DNA of 5,258 nucleotides from Woeseiaceae bacterium (lineage in GTDB: Bacteria > Pseudomonadota > Gammaproteobacteria > Steroidobacterales > Woeseiaceae): contig JALHUQ010000005.1 of NCBI GenBank assembly GCA_022866645.1, positions 1 through 5,258 on the forward strand, given 5' to 3'. The notes beneath the pieces were generated by a model. It was not told where the DNA came from, did not search any database, and saw nothing but the letters and a program-made list of their open reading frames with translations. The translations under genes were made by a program, and so were the position numbers. Positions 1 through 4,585 of this stretch are shown here, piece after piece (position 1 is the stretch's first letter; each line of letters starts with the position of its first letter).

Positions 1-218
1 GCCACCAGCAGAATACGCTTGCCGATATTCATTGCTCTGTCGAGCGCGACGATCGATTTCTCGCGGCCAACGAACAGCGGGATGACCATGTGCGGATACA
101 CCACAACATCCCGCAGCGGCAATATTGGCACGCCGGATGAGGGGTCAACGACCTGCTCTTCCGGTGACGGATCTATCGATGAAATCAGGTCTTTCTCAGG
201 TACGTCGTTTTCAGACAC
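1..218 (-). CDS. lon: ATP-dependent protease Lon, N-terminal fragment (cut by window edge)
   Basis: This is the beginning of Lon, the soluble homo-oligomeric AAA+ serine protease that degrades misfolded and regulatory proteins. Only 72 codons are inside the window, so the AAA+ module and the Ser-Lys catalytic dyad are not visible. Residues 33-55, with LPLRDVVVYPHMVIPLF followed by VGREKS, match the start of the Lon N-terminal substrate-binding domain almost exactly. The start is taken as GTG at 216-218 because AGAGGA lies 8 bases upstream (227-232) and no in-frame ATG occurs before residue 44. With this start, an acidic 32-residue segment precedes LPLRD, about 19 residues more than in E. coli Lon. 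The gene follows clpX on the same strand after 94 bases, the usual tig-clpP-clpX-lon order. A sigma-32-like promoter lies in that gap. Identity is near certain; the exact start is less so. Confidence 0.95.
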   Translation of the reverse strand, partial: MSENDVPEKDLISSIDPSPEEQVVDPSSGVPILPLRDVVVYPHMVIPLFVGREKSIVALDRAMNIGKRILLV

Positions 219-226
219 CGTGAATA

Positions 227-232
227 TCCTCT
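227..232 (-). promoter_or_regulatory. Ribosome binding site of lon
   Basis: The minus strand reads AGAGGA, 8 bases before the GTG codon at 216-218. It supports the GTG start because no in-frame ATG lies near the beginning of the conserved domain. The first one, at codon 44, would remove conserved LPLRD-VVYPH residues. Confidence 0.6.
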
Positions 233-265
233 GTAGAGAATTAGAAATACTAAAAGCTGGTCATG

Positions 266-293
266 TTGTGCGGCCTGTTGGTCGCAATTCAAG
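266..293 (-). promoter_or_regulatory. Candidate sigma-32 (heat-shock) promoter of lon
   Basis: On the minus strand a perfect CTTGAA -35 core (288-293) is followed after 14 bases by CCGCACAA (266-273). The latter partly matches the sigma-32 -10 consensus CCCCATNT, agreeing at the first two C, the fourth C and the A. The spacing lies in the normal sigma-32 range. The inferred transcript start would be around 258, giving a leader of about 40 bases before the lon GTG. Lon is a classical heat-shock gene in E. coli, so a separate heat-inducible promoter here is expected. The -35 and spacing are seen in the sequence; the assignment to sigma-32 is inference, because the -10 match is imperfect. Confidence 0.45.
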
Positions 294-312
294 CTTTGGT
301 ATTCGATGTCTT

Positions 313-1629
313 TTACGCGCCTTCCGAACCCGTCGGTCTGCGCGGCTGCTCAATGTTGATGGTCGGCGATTCATCCGACTCGTGAATGATGTACGGCGGG
401 TTCTCACCAACGACAACCGACTCGTCGACGACCACCTTTTTCGCACTGCTCGACGAAGGCAGTTCATACATCGTGTCGAGCAATACATTCTCGAGTATGG
501 TGCGCAGGCCGCGAGCGCCCGTCTTGCGTTCCATGGCTTTCGTTGCCACCGCATGCAACGCGTCTTCGCGGAATTCCAGATCCACGCCTTCCATCTCGAA
601 GAGCTTACGATACTGCTTGGTCAGCGCGTTCTTCGGCTCGATGAGTATCTGGATAAGGGCGGCCTCGTCCAGTTCATCAAGCGTAGCAACCACTGGCAAA
701 CGGCCGACGAATACCGGAATCAGCCCGAAGCGAATCAGATCCTCCGGTTCCACGTCGTGGAGCAGCTCGCCAATGTTCTTCTCCTGCTCTTTCGACTTGA
801 CGTCCGCCACGAAGCCGATGCCCGTTTTCGACGAGCGATTCTGGATAATTTTCTCGAGGCCGGCAAATGCCCCACCACAGATGAACAGAATGTTACTGGT
901 GTCGACCTGCAGAAATTCCTGTTGCGGGTGCTTGCGACCACCCTGCGGCGGTACCGAGGCGATGGTGCCTTCGATCAGCTTCAGGAGTGCCTGTTGTACG
1001 CCCTCGCCCGAAACGTCACGCGTTATCGAGGGGTTGTCAGACTTTCGCGAAATCTTGTCGATTTCATCGATATAGACTATGCCGGTCTGCGCCTTTTCGA
1101 CATCGTAGTCGCACTTTTGCAGCAGTTTTTGAATGATGTTTTCGACATCTTCACCAACGTAACCCGCTTCCGTGAGCGTGGTCGCATCGGCTATGGTAAA
1201 CGGCACATTGAGAAAGCGAGCCAATGTCTCCGCCAACAGTGTCTTGCCGCAGCCAGTCGGACCGATCAGCAGAATATTGCTTTTTGAAAGCTCAACGTCG
1301 TCTTTGCCGCGTACATTGGCACGACTGTTCAGGCGCTTGTAATGATTATAGACCGCGACCGAAAGTACTCTTTTTGCTCGCGCCTGACCGATAACATACT
1401 CGTCCAGCACCGCATTGATTTCGGTTGGTTTTGGCAGCTTGTCGTGGCTGGTTTCGCCAGTATCCTCGAGTTCCTCGCGGATAATGTCGTTACACAACTC
1501 TACACATTCGTCACAAATAAACACTGACGGACCAGCGATAAGCTTGCGAACTTCATGCTGGGACTTGCCGCAAAAAGAACAATAAAGGAGTTTGCCATCC
1601 TCGTTCTTACCGCGGGATTCATCGCTCAT
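313..1629 (-). CDS. clpX: ClpX, ATP-dependent unfoldase and specificity subunit of ClpXP protease
   Basis: ClpX is a hexameric cytoplasmic AAA+ unfoldase that recognises ssrA-tagged and other substrates, unfolds them and threads them into ClpP. The 438-residue protein is complete. An N-terminal C4 zinc-binding domain uses Cys17, Cys20, Cys39 and Cys42. The AAA+ module shows Walker A GPTGCGKT at 123-130, the pore-1 loop GYVG at 155-158, Walker B with IDEID at 186-190, the RKH substrate loop at 231-233, a GRLP arginine-finger motif around 308-311, and the sensor-2 motif GARGLR at 370-375. The ClpP-docking tripeptide IGF is intact at 270-272, which fits the adjacent clpP. The protein is about 14 residues longer than E. 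coli ClpX, mainly in a polar C-terminal tail. The ATG start has AAGG 8 bases upstream (1638-1641) and matches the family N-terminus. It lies 144 bases after clpP on the same strand. Confidence 0.98.
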   Translation of the reverse strand: MSDESRGKNEDGKLLYCSFCGKSQHEVRKLIAGPSVFICDECVELCNDIIREELEDTGETSHDKLPKPTEINAVLDEYVIGQARAKRVLSVAVYNHYKRLNSRANVRGKDDVELSKSNILLIGPTGCGKTLLAETLARFLNVPFTIADATTLTEAGYVGEDVENIIQKLLQKCDYDVEKAQTGIVYIDEIDKISRKSDNPSITRDVSGEGVQQALLKLIEGTIASVPPQGGRKHPQQEFLQVDTSNILFICGGAFAGLEKIIQNRSSKTGIGFVADVKSKEQEKNIGELLHDVEPEDLIRFGLIPVFVGRLPVVATLDELDEAALIQILIEPKNALTKQYRKLFEMEGVDLEFREDALHAVATKAMERKTGARGLRTILENVLLDTMYELPSSSSAKKVVVDESVVVGENPPYIIHESDESPTINIEQPRRPTGSEGA

Positions 1630-1655
1630 ACTTCAGACCTTAGTGACAAAATAAC

Positions 1656-1675
1656 CAGGCAAATCAAACTGCCTG
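1656..1675 (-). other. Small stem-loop in the clpP-clpX gap
   Basis: A 6-bp inverted repeat, CAGGCA and TGCCTG with an 8-base loop, lies in the clpX leader. On the minus strand it is followed by GTTATTTTGT, a moderately T-rich tract. It could be a weak terminator or attenuator after clpP, or simply a leader hairpin. The stem is short and the T run is interrupted, so it is not called as a terminator. Confidence 0.3.
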
Positions 1676-1690
1676 TAACATTGGGTTGGT

Positions 1691-1718
1691 AGTTTACATG
1701 GGCGCTATCAAGGTTCAA
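1691..1718 (-). promoter_or_regulatory. Weak candidate sigma-70 promoter of clpX
   Basis: The minus strand has TTGAAC (1713-1718), a 16-base spacer and TAAACT (1691-1696), each matching 4 of 6 consensus bases. It would start transcription about 55 bases before clpX, upstream of the small stem-loop. Separate clpX transcription in addition to readthrough from clpP is common in proteobacteria. This call rests only on the two weak hexamers. Confidence 0.25.
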
Positions 1719-1773
1719 AGCCGCAGGTCACATAAGTCGTCAATTACCTTATAAGTGATTGATATTTAATGGA

Positions 1774-2397
1774 TCACGTGTCGGATTTGCTGCCCATAGA
1801 CTCGCGTGTTACGAGTACCGTGTCAATTAGCCCGTATTTGACGGCTGCTTCGGCGCCCATGAAGTTATCGCGCTCCAGGTCCCGTTCGACCTTCTTGATG
1901 TCCTGGCCGGTGTGCTTGGCCATGATTTCGTTCAGTCGGTGTTTGAGCGCGATGACCTCTTCAGCATGAATGCTGATGTCGGTTACCTGTCCCTGATAAC
2001 CCGCGCTCGGCTGATGCACCATGATTCGTGAATGCGGCAGTGCAAATCGTTTTCCCTTGGTACCGCCGGCCAACAGCAAGGCACCCATGCTGGCCGCCTG
2101 ACCGACACAAATCGTCGAAACATCGCAATTGATGAATTGCATGGTGTCGTAAACGGCGAGCCCCGAAGACACTGCGCCACCGGGTGAATTGATATACACG
2201 TGTATATCTTTATTCGGATTCTCGGACTCCAGGTAGAGGAGCTGAGCGACAATCAGATTCGCCATGTAATCCTCGACCGGTCCGACGATGAAGATGAGTC
2301 GGTCCTTGAGCAGCCGGGAATAGATGTCGTACGCGCGTTCACCGCGAGCCGTCTGTTCGACAACCATCGGCACGAGATTCAATGCTGTTGCGCTCAT
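1774..2397 (-). CDS. clpP: ClpP, ATP-dependent Clp protease proteolytic subunit
   Basis: ClpP is the tetradecameric serine peptidase whose chamber receives polypeptides unfolded by ClpX or ClpA. With the chosen start it has 207 residues, the same length as the E. coli precursor. The catalytic triad is complete: Ser103 in GQAASMGA, His128 in MVHQP, and Asp177 in ERDNFM, with the same 25- and 49-residue intervals as in E. coli. The oxyanion-hole region NSPGG is at about 70-74. The mature N-terminal loop starts around LVPMVVEQT, so the removable propeptide would be short, about 6-8 residues. An in-frame ATG five codons upstream (2410-2412) would add MESKI. The internal ATG at 2395-2397 is preferred because a purine-rich GGAAAG lies 7 bases before it and the protein then begins MSATALNLVPM. 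The gene starts 37 bases after tig, and the two are probably co-transcribed. Confidence 0.97.
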   Translation of the reverse strand: MSATALNLVPMVVEQTARGERAYDIYSRLLKDRLIFIVGPVEDYMANLIVAQLLYLESENPNKDIHVYINSPGGAVSSGLAVYDTMQFINCDVSTICVGQAASMGALLLAGGTKGKRFALPHSRIMVHQPSAGYQGQVTDISIHAEEVIALKHRLNEIMAKHTGQDIKKVERDLERDNFMGAEAAVKYGLIDTVLVTRESMGSKSDT

Positions 2398-2434
2398 AAT
2401 TTTACTTTCCATCGTCCGTCGTTGCCCAAGTGTC

Positions 2435-3730
2435 TCATGAAGCAGGTGCGTTCATGAACTCCTTGAACGATATCTTTTTCGCTTTGGTCTTGCCGTGCTC
2501 GACGATCCAGTCGATAGCCTGTTGTTCGATCACCATCGGCTCAAGCTGCTGCATGACCTGCGGATTACTCAGGTACATATTGACCATGTCTTCGGCATTC
2601 TCGTAGCCAGCGCAAAGTTCCTCAACGCGAGCCCGCATCATAAGCTCGTCGACAGACAGTTCCTTGTCCACGATGACCTGGCGCAGCAACAGTCCCAGCG
2701 CCACCCGTCTCTCGGCAGCCTCAGCGAAATTCGCTATCGGCGGTGCGTGCTCGGTTTTTTCGATGCCCATGCGCCGCATCGCTTCGCGCTGCAAAGAATG
2801 CATTTCCTGGTGTTTAAGCGTATGTGGAACATCGAGCGGATTGGTTTCCAGCAAAGCGTTCATAACCTGCTCTCGCAAGTCACCCTTGGCTTTTTGATCC
2901 GCTTCGCGTTCCATGTTCTCGCGAACATCCTGAATAAAACGCTCAAGACCACCTTCGGCAACGTTGAATGACTCGGCAAACTCGTCGTTCAGCTCGGGTA
3001 AGACCTCTGCCTCAACGCGATGCACGTTCACAGTGAATTCAGCCTTCTGACCCGCGAGTTCTTCAGCGTGGTATTCCTTCGGGAATTTGACCTTGAACGT
3101 CACTTCGTCCGTCGCTTTAACGCCCATCAGACCTTTCTCAAAATCGGGCAGCATCTGGCCAGAGCCGAGCACGACCGGGTAGTTCTTGGCTTCTCCGCCG
3201 GCGAACACCTCGCCCTTGAGCTTGCCGACGAAATCGATCGTAACGCGATCGCCGTCAGCGCTCTTGCGATCAACCTCTTCCCAGGTTGCCTTCTGCTTAC
3301 GCAGCTTCAGCAACATGTCGTCAATATCATCGTCGCCTATCGTGACCTCGGGTTTCTCGATCTTGATTTTCTCCAGATCCCTGAGCACCACTTCCGGCAT
3401 GATTTCGAAAGTTGCTACGAACGCGAAGGTTTTGCCATTCTCGTTCTCGGTCTCGATTTTCGGCCCGCCGGCTGGATTCAATTTTTCCCGGGTGACAGCC
3501 TCTGAGTAGCTCTTTTGCAGAACCTCACTCAGCACCTCCTCCCGAACTTGCCGGCCAAAACGCTGCCTGACGACTTTTGCCGGCACTTTTCCGGGACGAA
3601 ATCCCTTGATCTTGGCGGTTCGGCCGACAGACTTCAGGCGCGAATCCACTTGTTGTTCGATAGGCGCGATAGGCAGCTCGACACGCATGCGGCGTTCAAG
3701 AGTACCTGTCGATTCGACAGTGACATGCAT
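2435..3730 (-). CDS. tig: Trigger factor, ribosome-associated chaperone and peptidyl-prolyl isomerase
   Basis: Trigger factor binds ribosomal protein L23 at the exit tunnel and shields nascent chains. The 431-residue protein has the family's normal length (E. coli 432) and three-domain order. The N-terminal ribosome-binding domain carries the signature GFRPGKVP at 43-50. Position 46 is Pro where E. coli has Lys in its FRK loop, a substitution I recall as common in other bacteria. An FKBP-type isomerase domain spans about 159-245, beginning with GDRVTIDFVGKLKG. The C-terminal helical chaperone domain runs from about 245 to the end. The ATG at 3728-3730 gives the expected beginning MHVTVEST. 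The ribosome binding site is weak: GAGA about 9-10 bases upstream inside GGATAGAGA. The gene lies 43 bases downstream of tRNA-Leu with no terminator between them, so it is probably transcribed from the tRNA promoter. Confidence 0.98.
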   Translation of the reverse strand: MHVTVESTGTLERRMRVELPIAPIEQQVDSRLKSVGRTAKIKGFRPGKVPAKVVRQRFGRQVREEVLSEVLQKSYSEAVTREKLNPAGGPKIETENENGKTFAFVATFEIMPEVVLRDLEKIKIEKPEVTIGDDDIDDMLLKLRKQKATWEEVDRKSADGDRVTIDFVGKLKGEVFAGGEAKNYPVVLGSGQMLPDFEKGLMGVKATDEVTFKVKFPKEYHAEELAGQKAEFTVNVHRVEAEVLPELNDEFAESFNVAEGGLERFIQDVRENMEREADQKAKGDLREQVMNALLETNPLDVPHTLKHQEMHSLQREAMRRMGIEKTEHAPPIANFAEAAERRVALGLLLRQVIVDKELSVDELMMRARVEELCAGYENAEDMVNMYLSNPQVMQQLEPMVIEQQAIDWIVEHGKTKAKKISFKEFMNAPAS

Positions 3731-3773
3731 ACTATAAATTCTCTATCCGTTAGTGACTTGCTTGAGTTGGACT

Positions 3774-3858
3774 TGGTGCGAAAGGAGAGACTCGAACTCT
3801 CACGGGTTACCCCACTGGTACCTAAAACCAGCGCGTCTACCAATTCCGCCACATTCGC
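3774..3858 (-). tRNA. tRNA-Leu (anticodon UAG), class II with encoded CCA
   Basis: The 85-base minus-strand sequence folds as a class II tRNA. The acceptor stem pairs GCGAATG with CTTTCGC, followed by discriminator A and an encoded CCA at 3774-3776. The D stem is GCG/CGC with GG in its loop. The anticodon stem CTGGT/ACCAG encloses loop TTTAGGT, giving anticodon UAG, which reads CUA and other CUN leucine codons. The long variable arm contains GGG-TAA-CCC. The T stem GAGAG/CTCTC encloses TTCGAGT. Leucine identity is supported by the UAG anticodon, discriminator A73 and the long arm. One oddity is a T-T mismatch at pair 6:67 of the acceptor stem (3853 and 3783). The tRNA sits just upstream of tig, an arrangement I recall from pseudomonads. 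Confidence 0.97.
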
Positions 3859-3871
3859 ACGATACGTGCGA
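3855..3871 (-). repeat. Inverted repeat joining the tRNA leader and the tRNA 5' end
   Basis: A perfect 7-bp inverted repeat, TCGCACG and CGTGCGA, is separated by three bases. The left half lies in the precursor leader. The right half covers the last three leader bases and the first four bases of the mature tRNA. It could form a hairpin that competes with the acceptor stem. Confidence 0.6.
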
Positions 3872-3903
3872 TCCTGACATCCGCACAACCTGCCCAGCCG
3901 GGC

Positions 3904-3933
3904 ATTATACAGTGACAAAGTTGACGATTGGAA
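3904..3933 (-). promoter_or_regulatory. Promoter of the tRNA-Leu (and probably tig) transcript
   Basis: The minus strand carries a perfect TATAAT (3904-3909). The best -35 is poor: TTCCAA at 3928-3933 with an 18-base spacer. The bases just after the -10 are GCCCGGC, a GC-rich discriminator typical of stable-RNA promoters under stringent control. Transcription would start near 3897, about 40 bases before the mature tRNA. The -10 and discriminator are clear; the -35 and the stringent regulation are inference. Confidence 0.55.
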
Positions 3934-3937
3934 GAAG

Positions 3938-4001
3938 CGGTGAGTTACGGTGACAGTGACCTTAACTCGGGAGTTAAGGTCACTGTCACCGTAACTCACC
4001 G
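3938..4001. repeat. Perfect 31-bp inverted repeat, REP/BIME-like palindromic element
   Basis: Two identical arms of 31 bases (3938-3968 and 3971-4001) are exact reverse complements separated by GG. Within each arm the 27-base core, beginning GAGTTACGGTGA and ending ACCTTAACTC, is itself an imperfect palindrome with only two mismatched pairs around a central base. Paired REP elements in BIMEs have this design, two imperfect palindromes in opposite orientation. The element starts 8 bases after the doxX stop codon and ends 4 bases upstream of the -35 region of the tRNA promoter. As RNA it would form a very strong hairpin in either direction, but no T run follows it, so it is not a canonical intrinsic terminator. 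It could protect the 3' end of the doxX mRNA or block readthrough. The structure is seen directly; the REP family assignment is inference. Confidence 0.85.
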
Positions 4002-4009
4002 TATATGGC

Positions 4010-4489
4010 TTAGGCCAGAAAGCGGAAGCGATCAGCCAGTTTCGCGTCGAGGCTGTGCTTACGGCCTGCGTGCACTGCCGCCAGTACGACGAAAATCATG
4101 AACCAGATCGCGTCGTGGTTTTGTGCTTCGAAAAAGCCCTGGCCTTTCGTAAACCAGAACACAGCGACCATCAGGGCGCCGGCAACCGACGCGTAGCGGG
4201 TTGCCAGGCCGACAATGAGCGAACAACCGATCAGGAACTCGCCCCACGACACCAGAAACGCAAAAATACCACTATTCGGCAGTACTACCGATTCCAGAAA
4301 CGGCCGCATGAAGCCGTAGCACTTGTCGAGATTACCCGTGACAAACCCGGACAGACCCTGTGCGAAATCCGGGTTCGTGAGCTTGCCAAATCCGTACTGG
4401 ATGAAAAATGCCCCGGTGTAGATGCGGAGCATTGTTATCGGCCAAAGATGTACTGTTTTTTTAGGGGTGAACTCGTTAAGACTGGACAT
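4010..4489 (-). CDS. DoxX-family integral membrane protein
   Basis: The 159-residue protein is a small hydrophobic membrane protein with about four predicted transmembrane segments, at roughly 15-36, 73-95, 98-114 and 126-142. The pattern LRIYTGAFFIQYGFGKL near the N-terminus, the SWGEFLIG motif in segment 2 followed by GLATR, and GALMVAVFWFTKG in segment 3 are typical of the DoxX/DoxD-like family. There is no signal peptide and no obvious redox-active Cys pair; Cys57 and Cys89 are isolated. Named members are linked to the thiosulfate:quinone oxidoreductase small subunit or to oxidative-stress membrane complexes, but no partner gene is present here, so no substrate is assigned. The ATG start is supported by a strong GGAGG 6 bases upstream (4496-4500). 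The gene is divergent from pdxH, and its 3' end abuts the large inverted repeat. Confidence 0.85.
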   Translation of the reverse strand: MSSLNEFTPKKTVHLWPITMLRIYTGAFFIQYGFGKLTNPDFAQGLSGFVTGNLDKCYGFMRPFLESVVLPNSGIFAFLVSWGEFLIGCSLIVGLATRYASVAGALMVAVFWFTKGQGFFEAQNHDAIWFMIFVVLAAVHAGRKHSLDAKLADRFRFLA

Positions 4490-4495
4490 CGTGAT

Positions 4496-4500
4496 CCTCC
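4496..4500 (-). promoter_or_regulatory. Strong ribosome binding site of doxX
   Basis: The minus strand reads GGAGG, 6 bases before the ATG at 4487-4489. It fixes the doxX start. The divergent pdxH, in contrast, has no visible Shine-Dalgarno sequence. Confidence 0.75.
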
Positions 4501-4521
4501 CGTCGCGTGCTGGATGCAGCG

Positions 4522-4527
4522 ATCATA
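4522..4527 (-). promoter_or_regulatory. Candidate -10 element of the doxX promoter
   Basis: The minus strand has TATGAT, 5 of 6 consensus bases, about 32 bases before the doxX start codon. No good -35 hexamer lies 16-18 bases upstream; the sequence there is G-rich (TGGGGA). The -35 position would abut that of the divergent pdxH promoter. Promoter activity is inference. Confidence 0.35.
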
Positions 4528-4550
4528 CCTTGCTTATCGGAAATTCCCCA

Positions 4551-4579
4551 TTGGCTATTGATCTGCCGATGCCTATGAT
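4551..4579 (+). promoter_or_regulatory. Candidate sigma-70 promoter of pdxH
   Basis: TTGGCT (4551-4556) and TATGAT (4574-4579) are separated by exactly 17 bases. They match 4 of 6 and 5 of 6 consensus bases. The predicted transcript start, about 7 bases after the -10, falls at or next to the A of the pdxH ATG at 4586. If used, the message would be leaderless or nearly so. Confidence 0.45.
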
Positions 4580-4585
4580 AGCGCC

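Noticed and set aside
19..1287. Long plus-strand open frame of 422 codons opposite clpX and lon
   Set aside because: It lies antisense to the well-conserved clpX and the lon start, shows no recognisable domain, and has the low-complexity Arg/Leu/Phe-rich composition typical of a shadow frame.
1697..1720. Sigma-32 promoter upstream of clpX (TTTGAA followed by GCCCAT)
   Set aside because: The spacing of 10 bases is too short for sigma-32, and the -35 lacks the full CTTGAA core in register.
2398..2434. Promoter in the tig-clpP gap (TTGGGC and TAAAAT)
   Set aside because: The spacing is 19 bases, and the TAAAAT box would overlap the ribosome binding region and abut the start codon, so readthrough from tig is more likely.
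3515..3877. Plus-strand frame of 120 codons overlapping tig and the tRNA
   Set aside because: It runs antisense through the tig start and the whole tRNA-Leu gene, so it is not a plausible protein gene.
3634..3999. Minus-strand frame of 121 codons across the inverted repeat, tRNA and tig start
   Set aside because: It translates the palindrome and the tRNA itself and overlaps tig in another frame. No ribosome binding site or family similarity was seen.
3938..4001. Canonical Rho-independent terminator of doxX
   Set aside because: The stem is very strong, but no T run follows it on the minus strand, the base of the arm leads into CTTCTTCC, and the stem is much longer than typical. It is better described as a palindromic repeat that may still affect transcription.
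4010..4489. Assigning the DoxX protein as a thiosulfate:quinone oxidoreductase subunit
   Set aside because: Only general DoxX-like membrane features are present, and no partner subunit or sulfur-oxidation gene lies in the window.
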